Positions 44,224 through 54,165 are shown, counted from the first letter of the stretch. The stretch is 64,000 nt of DNA from Sphingopyxis yananensis (GCF_020687785.1 NZ_JAJEWI010000004.1:20005-84004); one strand, 5' to 3'. The notes: generated by a model not told the origin, from the letters alone. Numbers and translations: made by a program.

Positions 44224-46539
44224 ATGAAGCGCTGTTATTTACGGCAATCAGCGGCCATGGCGGCCTGCTTGCTTGCGACGAATGGGGTATATGGCCAGGC
44301 ATTTGCACAGAGTATTTCGTCAACAAATGCACAGCAGACATCACAGCGCGGCAATGCAGAAATCATCGTCACAGCGCGCAAACGGGTAGAAAATATTCAA
44401 GATGTTTCAGAGTCCATCACAGCTATAAGTGGTGCGTCTATCGAAACGCTTCAGATCGCGCAGGCGACGGATTTAACACGCGTTGCCCCGGCCCTAACCT
44501 TCCGCGACAACCCCATCCCCACATCATCGGGTTTCGTTATTCGCGGGATCGGCACCTCCACATTCTCATCGACCGTAGAACAAAGTGTTTCTACCGTTTT
44601 CGACGGTGTCGTTTTGGGCCAGCCACAATCTGCTGCAGCCTTTGTGGATATTCAGCGCGTAGAAGTGCTGGAAGGTCCTCAGGGGCTGTTATTCGGTAAA
44701 AATGCATCGGCCGGACTTGTGAACATCGTCACCAACTCGCCGCGCTTAGGCGAATTGGGTGCCAATATGTCTGTGACCGTGGGCACCGATGGTGAACTAC
44801 GAAACAGCGGGATGCTGAACCTGCCCGTTGGAGATACATTGGCATTGCGCCTCGTGGCATTCCGCAACCGCACTGATGGCTTTGTGAACAACCTATATCG
44901 TCACGAGCGCTATAACGGCGAGAACAACTACGGTTTTCGCGGCAAGCTGCTGTATTCGCCAGCGGAAAGTGTCAATCTGCTCATCTCTGCCGATTATGCC
45001 AAGGACACCTCAAGCGGTGTCATCGCAACGTCACGCAAATTAGGTGCCAACGCCAATCTAGCGAATTACTTCGAACAATATGACATAGTTGCAGGCCCAA
45101 ACAACCGCGATACCGTATTGGGTTCACCCCATGGTATGTATGAAGGCGCTCCGCTACGCATCTATAAGGGCATCAGCGGTCAACTGGACATTGATGTAGG
45201 CGAACTCTCGTTAACATCCATTACAGCTTTACGACAAAATAAGTATATTTTGGATTTTGACGCCGATCAAACCCCGCTGCCCCGCTTCGACTATAACGGC
45301 GGCCGGTACAAGTTTAAGCAATTCACGCAAGAATTGCGCCTGGCCTCGCCAGCGGACCAGTCGGTCGAGTGGCTCGCTGGCCTCTATTATTACCGTAGCG
45401 TCAACGATGTGAATTTCTGGTCCGGCGGCTATCTCGTTGCTCCAACAAAGCTGTCTGTTGCTGTGATTGACACAGACTTCCGCTCCCGAAGCTATGCTGC
45501 ATTCGGATCGGTCACGTGGAATTTGGCGGATAGCACGCGCCTACGCGCAGGTGGGCGCTATACGCGGGATGAAATTTACGCGCGCCGAAACGCCTATGAT
45601 TTGGAAGGTTCTATCCCAGGCTCCTCCGCGATCATAGGCAGTGTCGCGGGTGATACAACAGAGCGCGGCAAAACCAATAACTTCTCTTGGAAAATCACCG
45701 CAGAACAGGATTTCGCTTCAAACTCGATGTTATATGCCAGTGCTGCGCGCGGCTACAAAGGCCCCGGCCTTGCTTCGAGCGGCGTCGTCACCCCCGGCGT
45801 TGAGCAGTTAATTCGCCCTGAAAAAGTATGGGCCTTCGATATCGGCGTAAAAACGAGCTTTTGGGATAATCGCGCAACCTTTAACGCCGCACTATTCTAT
45901 GAAGATTTCACAGATTTCCAAACCCAAATATATGATACGAGCACCAATCCACCCGGATTTCGTACCACCAATGCTGGCGGCCTGAAAACCAAGGGTGTTC
46001 AGGGTCAGCTGAACCTGCGGCCCGCAGACGGCCTGTCCCTCGGCGCAAATGCTGCTTATGTGGACGCCACCTATCAAGACCTAGACGGCATCTCCTGTCC
46101 CTATGCATGGTCGGTGTCGCTCACAAATGGTTGCCGATTAGTAAGCGGCCGTCCCGTAATTGACGTCTCTGGCAATCGCATGTCCAATTCGCCAGAATTT
46201 AAATTCAACCTGAATGCCAGCTATGAAGTGGCCGTCAGCAATAGCGCCGATCTTTTATTGGCAGCAGATTATAGCTGGCGAAGTGACGAGCAGTTTTCGT
46301 CGAACGGCGACCCGCTGACCATCCAGCCTGCTTATGGCATTTTCAACGGCTCGATTGGTTTGGGATTAGACAAGGGCAAATGGGAAGTCCGAGCATATGT
46401 CCGGAACCTATTTGACAAAAAATATGTCAACCTCATCTCGGCCAATGCGGCTGATACGAGCGGCGGATATTCCCAATATTTCTCGCGATACACGGACCGC
46501 CAATTCGGCGTCACGATGCGTATGCGCCTGCACGACTGA
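44224..46539 (+). CDS. TonB-dependent receptor of the GPH/amidohydrolase locus
   Basis: A 771-aa receptor with signal MKRCYLRQSAAMAACLLATN...AFA. The ATG follows GGGGAGAG. TonB box and plug: AEIIVTARKRVENIQDVSESITAISG, then VEVLEGPQGLLFGKNASAGLVNIVT. A 22-strand barrel ends TDRQFGVTMRMRLHD. It belongs to the sphingomonad IVTA(R/Q)KR group, often linked to aromatic or natural-product catabolism. The amidohydrolase follows 53 nt later, so the two are probably co-transcribed. The substrate is not readable. Confidence 0.93.
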   Translation: MKRCYLRQSAAMAACLLATNGVYGQAFAQSISSTNAQQTSQRGNAEIIVTARKRVENIQDVSESITAISGASIETLQIAQATDLTRVAPALTFRDNPIPTSSGFVIRGIGTSTFSSTVEQSVSTVFDGVVLGQPQSAAAFVDIQRVEVLEGPQGLLFGKNASAGLVNIVTNSPRLGELGANMSVTVGTDGELRNSGMLNLPVGDTLALRLVAFRNRTDGFVNNLYRHERYNGENNYGFRGKLLYSPAESVNLLISADYAKDTSSGVIATSRKLGANANLANYFEQYDIVAGPNNRDTVLGSPHGMYEGAPLRIYKGISGQLDIDVGELSLTSITALRQNKYILDFDADQTPLPRFDYNGGRYKFKQFTQELRLASPADQSVEWLAGLYYYRSVNDVNFWSGGYLVAPTKLSVAVIDTDFRSRSYAAFGSVTWNLADSTRLRAGGRYTRDEIYARRNAYDLEGSIPGSSAIIGSVAGDTTERGKTNNFSWKITAEQDFASNSMLYASAARGYKGPGLASSGVVTPGVEQLIRPEKVWAFDIGVKTSFWDNRATFNAALFYEDFTDFQTQIYDTSTNPPGFRTTNAGGLKTKGVQGQLNLRPADGLSLGANAAYVDATYQDLDGISCPYAWSVSLTNGCRLVSGRPVIDVSGNRMSNSPEFKFNLNASYEVAVSNSADLLLAADYSWRSDEQFSSNGDPLTIQPAYGIFNGSIGLGLDKGKWEVRAYVRNLFDKKYVNLISANAADTSGGYSQYFSRYTDRQFGVTMRMRLHD

Positions 46540-46592
46540 CATAAGTCCATATTTTCCAGCGTAGTGACGCGCTGATCTGAGGAGAAGTTAAA

Positions 46593-47777
46593 GTGAGCAC
46601 ATCTTACGGCCGCGTGATTAATGACGCCGACAGCCACACAATGGAAACCAATGAGTGGATTTACGATTTCCTCGACGCAGACTTGCGCGAGAAATTTGGC
46701 TATCTTTATAAGTCGGATGCCTCTGGACGCATCTTGGCATTGATCGACAGTGCCAAGGCGCGCGCCGCGAACCCTTCATCTGATGCGGCGGCTCCAGACA
46801 ATCCCATTGGCGGAGAAAAAGGTTGGGTCGCCTTTGGTGCTTTTGATACCCAAGAACGCATACGCATGCTGGACCAATATGGCTTCGCAAGCCAGTTGGT
46901 GTTTACAACCGCATGTCTTGCTGGAATGGCGCGCGCCGAAAATGAACGTGAAAAATATGGTATCGTTCGCGCTGCCAACATGGCACAGCAGAAATTCTGT
47001 GATGCAGATAAGCGTTTGGTGAATGTAGCCTATATTCCTTTGGACAACCCCGAACTGGCTTTGGTGGAAGCCCGCCGAGCGTTGGATGCAGGGGCCGGTG
47101 CGATTGGCCTTGCCCCGATGGCGAGCGGCGATCGTTCGCCGGGCCATCCGGACAATCTGCCGCTATGGGAATTGCTGACGGAACGTAACATTCCCTTCAT
47201 GATCCACATCGGCACCGGCACGATGACGCAGCCCAAGGGCTATCATAACAATGGTCGTTCCCGCGCTGCCGACTTGCACGGAGGCGGGGAAAATCTTCGC
47301 TTCGATGATTTCACATCGCTGTGCTTTGCGCCCCAGCAATTTCTGACAGCGATGGTATATGATGGTGTATTTGAAAAATTCCCAACATTGCGCGGCGGAG
47401 TGATTGAATCTGGCGCTGGCTGGGTTCCTGATTTCCTGCGTCGGCTGGACTATGCCCACAAAAGCTTCTCACGTACGGACACCTATCTGAAGGAACTGAA
47501 TATGCTGCCTTCGGAATATGTCCGCCGCGCCGTGAAGTTCACGCCTTTCCCTAACGAGGATGCTGGTGCGATGATCCGCGATGCAGGGCCTGAATTGTTT
47601 ATGTTCTCTAGCGACTATCCGCATCCAGAAGGCACGAAGGACCCTGTCGGCAATTTCGAAAAAACTCTCGCGAGCTTGGATGAAGCGGTTAAGGACCAAT
47701 TTTATCGCACCAATTATGATGTGATGATGAATTATAACAGCGATGCTATAGTTGCAGCAAATCAAGCTGCACAATGA
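46593..47777 (+). CDS. Amidohydrolase-2 family metal-dependent hydrolase/decarboxylase
   Basis: A 394-aa TIM-barrel enzyme of PF04909 (ACMSD-like). The start is GTG with GGAGAAG 5 nt upstream. The N-terminal metal motif is DADSHTME in place of the usual HxH. Further marks are MIHIGTGT (metal His), a long central loop, and FSSDYPHPEGTKDPVG (conserved Asp and His). Relatives hydrolyse lactones or decarboxylate aromatic acids. With the upstream TBDR and divergent GPH carrier it likely starts breakdown of the imported compound. Confidence 0.88.
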   Translation: MSTSYGRVINDADSHTMETNEWIYDFLDADLREKFGYLYKSDASGRILALIDSAKARAANPSSDAAAPDNPIGGEKGWVAFGAFDTQERIRMLDQYGFASQLVFTTACLAGMARAENEREKYGIVRAANMAQQKFCDADKRLVNVAYIPLDNPELALVEARRALDAGAGAIGLAPMASGDRSPGHPDNLPLWELLTERNIPFMIHIGTGTMTQPKGYHNNGRSRAADLHGGGENLRFDDFTSLCFAPQQFLTAMVYDGVFEKFPTLRGGVIESGAGWVPDFLRRLDYAHKSFSRTDTYLKELNMLPSEYVRRAVKFTPFPNEDAGAMIRDAGPELFMFSSDYPHPEGTKDPVGNFEKTLASLDEAVKDQFYRTNYDVMMNYNSDAIVAANQAAQ

Positions 47778-47845
47778 AGCTAGGTGCGGTCCATGAGAGT
47801 AAATTGCTTGGATTTGGTGGTCCACCCCTAGGGTTATTTTCCGAC

Positions 47846-47876
47846 TTGCCTTGCTCCCATGGGGGCAAGGCAAAAT
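47846..47876 (+). terminator. Rho-independent terminator after the amidohydrolase gene
   Basis: TTGCCTTGC (47846-47854) pairs with GCAAGGCAA (47865-47873), followed by AAA. CCC/GGG inside strengthens the stem. The outer stem is identical to that of the terminator at 20801. The U-run is poor. Confidence 0.65.
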
Positions 47877-47879
47877 TCT

Positions 47880-48042
47880 GATCTGGTAAGATCTTCGGCC
47901 GAGCTCAAATTGCCAAGAGCCATGTGAGGACGGCCAACATTATAATCCCGCCACAAGCCTCGATCAGACGCTTTGCCTATGGGATAGAGGCGAACCAATG
48001 GACATTGAGGCATTCATCCCGCAGGGAGCCCTTGAACGTCTC
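47880..48042 (-). pseudogene. IS3-family transposase (OrfB) C-terminal fragment
   Basis: Reading leftward from 48042, the frame gives ETFKGSLRDECLNVHWFASI, then a stop codon, then AKRLIEA. After a frameshift it gives RDYNVGRPHMALGNLS. This is the end of the DDE domain of IS3-family OrfB (family form FNG-LRDECLN-HWF...YN--RPH-ALG). Only about 55 codons remain, with one stop and one shift. It abuts the IS5 remnant. Confidence 0.8.
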
Positions 48043-48680
48043 TATATAGGCTCAGGACCCACTGAATACAGCCAGAATAGTACGGTAGCAGCTAGTGCGA
48101 TTGCGGAGACGAAAGTGTTTGGACATCTGTCGTAACGCGTAGCTACGCGCCTCCAATCTTTTAGACATCCAAACATGATTTAGGTCCGATTGCGACTTTT
48201 TGTATCGACACTTGTCCTATTTGTTGGGTTTTGCGCATGCTTTCCGGCCCGGAATGCAGAGGGTGATCCCCTTTTCCTGCAAGCCGTCGTGGAACCAGTC
48301 GGCATCATAGCCCCGTCGGCGAGCATCCATTCCGCCTTGGGCAGACTGTCGAATAAAGCGGCCGCACCCGTGCCATCGCTGACCTGCCCGCCAGTCATGA
48401 AGAAGCTGATCAGGCGGCCATTTGCATCGGTCACGGCATGAAGCTTGGTGTTCATACGCCCCTTCGTCCGCCCGATCAGGCGTCCTGCCCCCCCCCCTTT
48501 TTCACCCCAAGGCTCGACGCCGTGCGGTTGGCCTTTAAATAGGTCGCGTCGACCATGAACGTCTTCGCCGAGCCATATTCTCTCGGCGCATCGTGCCACC
48601 TCAGCCCATTGCGGTTAACCAAGATGTCGCCGCTCAAAACACGTCGGTCATCGAACGATGGCTCTTCGGAAAATAAGGAT
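48042..48680 (-). pseudogene. IS5-family transposase pseudogene
   Basis: Family blocks in order: SFDDRRVLSGDILVNRNGLRW, then an internal deletion of roughly 30 codons, FMVDATYLKANRTASSLGVK, then a frameshift at a 10-G tract (48488-48497 as C on the plus strand). Next come GRLIGRTKGRMNTKLHAVTD, FFMTGGQVSDGTGAAALFDS, AEWMLADG, KSRNRT-stop (TAA replacing a sense codon) and FGCLKDWRRVATRYDRCP...FWLYSVGPEP. Deletion, shift and stop make it dead. The right end cuts into the ferredoxin-reductase stump, and the left end abuts the IS3 piece. Confidence 0.85.
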
Positions 48681-48912
48681 GAAATTGCAGATCGTTGGGC
48701 TGAACATCGGTTTCGACGAAACCATCGTGCGCGGCGAACCAGACAGCGGATGCTTCAATGTCCTCTACGTAAAAGACGGTCAAATTTTGGCGCTGGACTG
48801 CATAAACCGCATCAAACCCTATGTCCAAGGCCGCAAATTGGTAGAAGCAAAAGCACGCCCCGATAAAAACCAGTTAGCCGATGCCACTGTGCCATTGAAA
48901 GACTTGCTATAA
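48679..48912 (+). pseudogene. Ferredoxin-reductase C-terminal stump
   Basis: From MKLQIVGLNIGFDETIVRGE the frame matches only the last 75 or so residues (Reductase_C) of FAD-dependent ferredoxin/rubredoxin reductases of aromatic oxygenase systems: CFNVLYVKDGQILALDCINR, KPYVQGRKLVEAKARPD and LADATVPLKDLL. The FAD- and NAD-binding domains are missing, cut exactly where the IS5 remnant begins. No oxygenase genes are nearby. Confidence 0.75.
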
Positions 48913-48994
48913 TTTCACCCGAACGGAAGTTTCGGTAACGATCCAGCCATCGCAAATCCTTGCAGAAACTTCGGTCCGCGCTTAGTGGCCCTGT

Positions 48995-49468
48995 TCAGAT
49001 CAACGATAAATCGACAGTTTTTTCGACAAACCTATTTAACGCAATACTGCTGTGAATGTGGGCAACACCTTCCGCCTGTGCCAATTCATCCAACAATTCA
49101 AGATAGTGGTGAAGGTCCTTGGCCACGGCCGTCAACAGATAATCAGCTTGGCCCGTGGTCATATATCCACTCACAACGCCAGGAAGTGTTGCTGTGTGAG
49201 CCTCAAAGGCGCGAAGGGTGTCACGATTCTGTCGTTCAAGCGTGATAGATATAAAAACCGTGACCGCTCCGCCGAGCATCGACTCGTCCAAAATAGCACG
49301 ATAGCCGCGAATATAACCGGCGACTTCCAATCGCCGTACACGCCTTAATGTCGGTGTCAGTGACAACCCAACCGCCTGAGCCAAATCCCGCCATGACATA
49401 CGGCCATCTTTGCTTAATATATCCAATATCCGAAGGTCTTGATCGTCAATCTCAAACTCCTTCCGCAT
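48995..49468 (-). CDS. Lrp/AsnC-family transcriptional regulator
   Basis: A 157-aa regulator. The N-terminal HTH (about 8-58: LRILDILSKDGRMSWRDLAQ then AVGLSLTPTLRRVRRLEVAGYI) is followed by the C-terminal RAM ligand-binding domain (AVTVFISITLERQ, VSGYMTTGQADYLLTAVAKD). The ATG at 49468 is preferred over the GTG one codon earlier. It is divergent from the amidohydrolase-TBDR-peptidase genes; Lrp proteins sense amino acids, which suits a peptide-utilisation locus. Confidence 0.92.
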   Translation of the reverse strand: MRKEFEIDDQDLRILDILSKDGRMSWRDLAQAVGLSLTPTLRRVRRLEVAGYIRGYRAILDESMLGGAVTVFISITLERQNRDTLRAFEAHTATLPGVVSGYMTTGQADYLLTAVAKDLHHYLELLDELAQAEGVAHIHSSIALNRFVEKTVDLSLI

Positions 49469-50048
49469 CACGCCACCCCCCTCCCCGCATTAAACTCACA
49501 TGCAGTCAGTGATTCTGAAATCACACCTCCACATTAAACATAGGCACCACTGTTAAAAATCAAATAATTTTCTTCGAATTCATTACAAATCAGCGACCAA
49601 ACCTCTCAATCCATCTAGATGTTCTGGTAGTTTTCTATTCATCGTCACCGTTGAGCATGACATAAAGCTGACAGGATAAGCCCTTCCTGTAACTTCGCAC
49701 CATATGACGAATTTTATCAACTATATCGCTCATTCCATTGAAAATAAAAATCTAAATTAAATCTTACAGACAAAATAGGATATAATAATCAGACCCGCCA
49801 AATTCACGGAACCGCATAAAAATGGCATAAAATTTCAATATTGACTCACTTTATAGCTCATGCGATCTACTGATCTGATGACATATGGATCGAATGCACT
49901 AAATTTGATCGCAATCGCACCATGAGTCATGTGCTTATCTGATAGAGTCTTCGATTAAATTCAATTTGATGCTGGGCGAGCTGAATTGAAACTATAACGA
50001 AAAACAAAAATATTTGATAAAAAAGCACTTACCAAAGAGGGGATTTTG
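49469..50048. other. AT-rich divergent promoter region
   Basis: 580 bp, clearly more AT-rich than the flanks, with no gene. TATAAT at 49781-49786 and TTGACT at 49841-49846 are promoter-like hexamers but no convincing -35/-10 pair was found. An Lrp-type regulator would be expected to bind here. Confidence 0.5.
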
Positions 50049-51353
50049 ATGAAAACAATCAAACTTGCTATGTGCGTTGCGAGCATCTGCTTTGCTGGAC
50101 CAGCATTGGCCAAGGACGTCGTGATTCACGCAGGAAAGCTATTTGATGGTACATCAACATCAATGCGTTCCAACGTCTCCATTCTCATCACTGATGAAAA
50201 AATCACATCTGTTGCAAATGGTTTTGTCACCCCTGCCGGGGCCGAGGTCATTGACCTTTCCAAGAGCACCGTTTTGCCCGGTTTCATTGACATGCACGAT
50301 CATGTCACTGGCGGTGCGTTTGGCCGCGACAAACTGCGCGGCACCGTAGAGCAAAAGGCTTTTCAATCCGTCTGGAACGTGCGGGCCATTTTGAATGCAG
50401 GCTTTACCTCTGTTCGCGATGCCGGCGCCAATACCGAACTGGTGGTTGCATTGCGTGATGCCATTAATGCCAAAATCATTCCGGGCCCCCGCTTGACGGT
50501 GGCTGGCAATGCTATCGGCCCAACGGGCGGCCATGGCGACCCGCTGAACCACATTGATCCCCGCTGGGACCGCCATGATGATTGGCTGTTGACCGTCGTT
50601 GACGGCCCCGTTGCGGGCATGCGCGCAGTGCGTGAACTGCACAAACGCGGCGCAAATGTCATCAAGATCATGTCATCGGGCGGTGTCGCCAGCCCAGGCG
50701 ATGATCCCAACTTGCAGTTGATGAACGACGAAGAGCTCAAAGCTGTCGTAGACACCGCACACTCGTTGAACATGAAGGTCTTGTCGCACGCACATGGCAA
50801 ACCCGGCGTTGACGCGGCCATTCGCGCTGGTGTCGATTCCATTGACCACGGCACCTATGCCGACGCCGAAACCTATAAGCTGATGAAAGAACGTGGGACT
50901 TATATGATCCCGACGCTCTTCGCTGCGCAAGAAATTTACGACGTCGCCATCACCAACCCTGAAAGCTTGCCGCCAACGGTTGCGGAAAAAGCCATTGCCG
51001 TCACCCCAACCATGCGCAAAAATGCCTTGGCGGCTTATCGCGCGGGCGTCAAAATGGCGCTGGGCACGGACCAACTGGGTTGGCGTCCGCACGGCGAGAA
51101 TGCCAAGGAATTTGAATATCTGGTGGCCGCCGGCATTCCTGCCGTCGACGCGATCCTGATGGGCACCCGTAACGCGGCTGATTTGCTAGGCAAGTCGGAT
51201 CAGGTAGGTTCCATTCAGGCCGGTCGTTTTGCCGACATCGTTGCCGTAAACGGCGACCCCCTAAAGGACATCACGGAATTGCAGCGTGTGCAGTTCGTGA
51301 TGAAGGGCGGCGAAATATTCAAAGAGGGCGGTGTTCCGCTCTACAAGGATTGA
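50049..51353 (+). CDS. Exported metal-dependent amidohydrolase (imidazolonepropionase/Xaa-Pro-type)
   Basis: A 434-aa enzyme with signal MKTIKLAMCVASICFAGPALA and GAGGGG upstream of the ATG. Amidohydrolase-1 motifs: LPGFIDMHDHV (metal HxH), FTSVRDAGAN, VIKIMSSGG (bridging Lys candidate), VLSHAHG (His), DSIDHGT (His) and LGTDQLG (Asp). Exported enzymes of this group hydrolyse N-acyl amino acids or dipeptides. It leads the genes for a TBDR and an M14-family peptidase and is closed by its own terminator, so read-through or separate promoters would be needed downstream. Confidence 0.9.
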   Translation: MKTIKLAMCVASICFAGPALAKDVVIHAGKLFDGTSTSMRSNVSILITDEKITSVANGFVTPAGAEVIDLSKSTVLPGFIDMHDHVTGGAFGRDKLRGTVEQKAFQSVWNVRAILNAGFTSVRDAGANTELVVALRDAINAKIIPGPRLTVAGNAIGPTGGHGDPLNHIDPRWDRHDDWLLTVVDGPVAGMRAVRELHKRGANVIKIMSSGGVASPGDDPNLQLMNDEELKAVVDTAHSLNMKVLSHAHGKPGVDAAIRAGVDSIDHGTYADAETYKLMKERGTYMIPTLFAAQEIYDVAITNPESLPPTVAEKAIAVTPTMRKNALAAYRAGVKMALGTDQLGWRPHGENAKEFEYLVAAGIPAVDAILMGTRNAADLLGKSDQVGSIQAGRFADIVAVNGDPLKDITELQRVQFVMKGGEIFKEGGVPLYKD

Positions 51354-51359
51354 TTGAAC

Positions 51360-51395
51360 AGCCCTACCGAGGATTAAAGGTTCGGTAGGGCTTTT
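51360..51395 (+). terminator. Rho-independent terminator after the amidohydrolase
   Basis: AGCCCTACCGA (51360-51370) pairs with TCGGTAGGGCT (51382-51392), an 11-bp perfect stem followed by TTT. It is 6 nt after the stop codon. Confidence 0.88.
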
Positions 51396-51548
51396 ACCCG
51401 TTGGGCTCAATGCATTGTTACACGACTATATCTGAACCAAGCGCCTGGGCCCTACCAAAAATTTTCTGTCGCATTTGGGTTACCAATTTCCGCGCCCTGC
51501 TTTTGGGCCGCGAGCCAAGCCGCGACGACATCATAAAGGGCACCAGCC

Positions 51549-54119
51549 ATGATGGACTCCATTCAAAAAATCACCCGTAGCAAACAATTATATTTCGGTA
51601 TTTCACTGATTGCGGCGACAGCGTCCTTGCACGCCCCAAGCGCGGCGGCGCAGGAAACATCGCAAGCACAAAACACCGCCGAAACAACCTCCTATCCCGG
51701 CGAAATCGTCGTGACAGCGTTGAAGCGTGCGACCAGCATCCAGCAGACCCCCATCGCGATTTCCGCAGTCGATTCCGCTGCCCTCGAACGCCAGAATATC
51801 ACGGACTCCTCGGCTCTGGGCCGTGTCACTCCCGGTCTGGTGATCAACGAAGGCGCCAATGGCGGCAGCCGCGTTATCATCCGCAATCTTTATGCCACGG
51901 GTGAATCGCTCGTCGGGCTTTACTATGACGAAATCCCGCTGAGCGGCACCGGCGGTGTGTCCAATGACTCCGGCGGTTCACAGCCCAGCATGCGCCTGTT
52001 CGACATAGAACGGGCCGAGGTAATGCGCGGCCCGCAAGGCACGCTTTATGGTGCCAGCGCGATGGGCGGTAACATTCGCGTCATCTTCGCCAAGCCCAAG
52101 CTTGATCGCTACGAAGGCGCTCTTGATGCCCAGTTGAACACGGTTGCCGAAAGCGGCGGCGCGCTCGGCATGCAAACCAACGCGATGGTCAACGTGCCAA
52201 TCGTCCAAGACGTTCTCGCTGTGCGCGCGGTCGGTTTCTACGACAAGGGCGCGGGCTATATGGACAATAGCCTTCTCGGCCGTGACCGCATCAACGAAAG
52301 CGAAAGCTTCGGCGGTCGCATTACTGCACGCTTTCAGCCCGTGTCCGAAGTCACGCTGGACCTGATGGCCGTCTACCAAGACCGCACGGGCGCTGGTTCC
52401 AGCTGGAATTACACCAAATATCAGCTGACGGGTGAAAAGTTCGACCAAACCTTGCTGATGCAACAGCCCCAACATGATCGGATGAAACTATTTTCCGGTA
52501 CGTTGAACTGGGACATGGGCTTTGCCACTCTGACGGCGACGGCGTCTTATTCCGATCGCTTCTTGGGCTATAAATTCGATTACACCCCTTATTTCTCTAG
52601 ATACCAAAGTGTTAACAACACAGGCGGCCTTGTCCCACCATTTACAGGTAATCCGACCACTATCCCTGGCTACAATGCCTTCGTTAACGACTGCAACACC
52701 GGCTATATGACCAACGTCACTTGCGATGGTGCGGGATATCAACAATTGGTCAACAGCTATGGCAACATGACCACCTTCCAGCCGCAGTCGAACAAAACCT
52801 CGACCCAAGAAATCCGCATCGCGGACGACCGCAACGCGGTAAAATGGACGTTGGGTCTCTATCATAGCTACCGCAAAAATTACACGCAGTCGCTGCTCAG
52901 CCCCACCGATCCGGTTACTGGCTTGCAAACCCATCCCATTGGCTATGCCAATGGCGACACTTTTGTGGTTGGTGTGAATACCACCGGGCTTGATCGCACG
53001 ATCGACGATCGGTTGGAACAAATTGCGGCCTTTGGCGAAATCACATGGGAAGCAACGGACAAGCTGAGCTTGACCGGCGGCCTACGCTATTTCGACTATA
53101 AGAAAAATACGACATCCGAGGTACTGGTTCCCAGCTATATTGCTGGCAGCGTTCGCCAAGACCCGCTGACCACCGGTGGCAAAGAGCATGGAACGCTGTT
53201 GAAATTCAACGCGTCCTACAAGTTCAACCCAACGGCCATGGCCTATGTAACGGCATCGCAAGGCTATCGCCCAGGCGGTGTCAACCAAACCTTGGGCTTG
53301 CCTAGCTATGCCGCTGTTTACTCATCGGATTCCGTTTGGAACTATGAAGTCGGCCTGAAAACATCATGGTTTGACCGCAAGCTTGTGTTCAACATTGATG
53401 CCTTCCGCATGGACTGGAAAAACATGCAGGTTTCGGCAAGCTATAATAACGCCTTCAGCTTCATCACGAACAGCTCAAGCGCCGCCCGCATTCAAGGTAT
53501 TGAATTCGACACGGCCTTTTATCCTGTTGACCGTCTGTCCCTCAGTCTTTCGGGCAGCTATATTAAGGCTAAGCTGCAAGGTGACCAATCGCTGCCATCC
53601 GGCATCACCACCTGCCCCGTTCCATTTGTAGAAGGCACCACTGGATGCGCCACAATCGGCGCAGGCAAAAAGGGCGATACCATCCCCTATTCGCCAAAAT
53701 GGACGATCCAAGCCAGCGCGGACTATAGCACGCCGATCGGCAATGATCTGCAAATCATCTATCATGCCGACCTCAGCTATCGTGGGTCGTCACTCACCAC
53801 CTATAATCTGCCGCGCTATGCCGCAGCCTATCCCAATGGACCGGTTGCCGGAACCGATGGCGGTGCTGCGCTTTATACTCTGCCAGCCTATACAACCGTC
53901 GGTGCCCGCATCGGCCTTGAAAAGGAGGACGGCAATTGGGGCGTCTATCTGTTCGCCAACAATCTGTTCAATGAAATGGGCCTGATGGCGCTCACCAACG
54001 GCCAAGCCAGCGCCACACAACTCCCTTGGCAATATCAAGGATCGGTGGTTCGCCCGAACTATGCCGTGACAACCAGCCCACGCACCGTCGGGCTACAGGT
54101 CACAGCCAAGTTCCGCTGA
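51549..54119 (+). CDS. TonB-dependent receptor of the peptide-hydrolase locus
   Basis: An 856-aa receptor with signal SKQLYFGISLIAATASLHAPSAAA. TonB box GEIVVTALKRATSIQQTPIA; plug with RAEVMRGPQGTLYGASAMGGNIRVI. Twenty-two-strand barrel ending SPRTVGLQVTAKFR. It lies between an exported amidohydrolase and an exported M14-family peptidase, so uptake of peptides or N-acyl-peptides is likely. This is inference from context. Confidence 0.93.
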   Translation: MMDSIQKITRSKQLYFGISLIAATASLHAPSAAAQETSQAQNTAETTSYPGEIVVTALKRATSIQQTPIAISAVDSAALERQNITDSSALGRVTPGLVINEGANGGSRVIIRNLYATGESLVGLYYDEIPLSGTGGVSNDSGGSQPSMRLFDIERAEVMRGPQGTLYGASAMGGNIRVIFAKPKLDRYEGALDAQLNTVAESGGALGMQTNAMVNVPIVQDVLAVRAVGFYDKGAGYMDNSLLGRDRINESESFGGRITARFQPVSEVTLDLMAVYQDRTGAGSSWNYTKYQLTGEKFDQTLLMQQPQHDRMKLFSGTLNWDMGFATLTATASYSDRFLGYKFDYTPYFSRYQSVNNTGGLVPPFTGNPTTIPGYNAFVNDCNTGYMTNVTCDGAGYQQLVNSYGNMTTFQPQSNKTSTQEIRIADDRNAVKWTLGLYHSYRKNYTQSLLSPTDPVTGLQTHPIGYANGDTFVVGVNTTGLDRTIDDRLEQIAAFGEITWEATDKLSLTGGLRYFDYKKNTTSEVLVPSYIAGSVRQDPLTTGGKEHGTLLKFNASYKFNPTAMAYVTASQGYRPGGVNQTLGLPSYAAVYSSDSVWNYEVGLKTSWFDRKLVFNIDAFRMDWKNMQVSASYNNAFSFITNSSSAARIQGIEFDTAFYPVDRLSLSLSGSYIKAKLQGDQSLPSGITTCPVPFVEGTTGCATIGAGKKGDTIPYSPKWTIQASADYSTPIGNDLQIIYHADLSYRGSSLTTYNLPRYAAAYPNGPVAGTDGGAALYTLPAYTTVGARIGLEKEDGNWGVYLFANNLFNEMGLMALTNGQASATQLPWQYQGSVVRPNYAVTTSPRTVGLQVTAKFR

Positions 54120-54129
54120 TGACATCTTG

Positions 54130-54165
54130 GGCTGACCGATGCGATGGGCATCGGTCAGCCTTCTC
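54130..54165 (+). terminator. Rho-independent terminator after the TBDR
   Basis: GGCTGACCGATGC (54130-54142) pairs with GCATCGGTCAGCC (54148-54160), a 13-bp perfect stem, followed by TTCTCATTT. It lies between the TBDR stop and the peptidase start. Confidence 0.75.
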
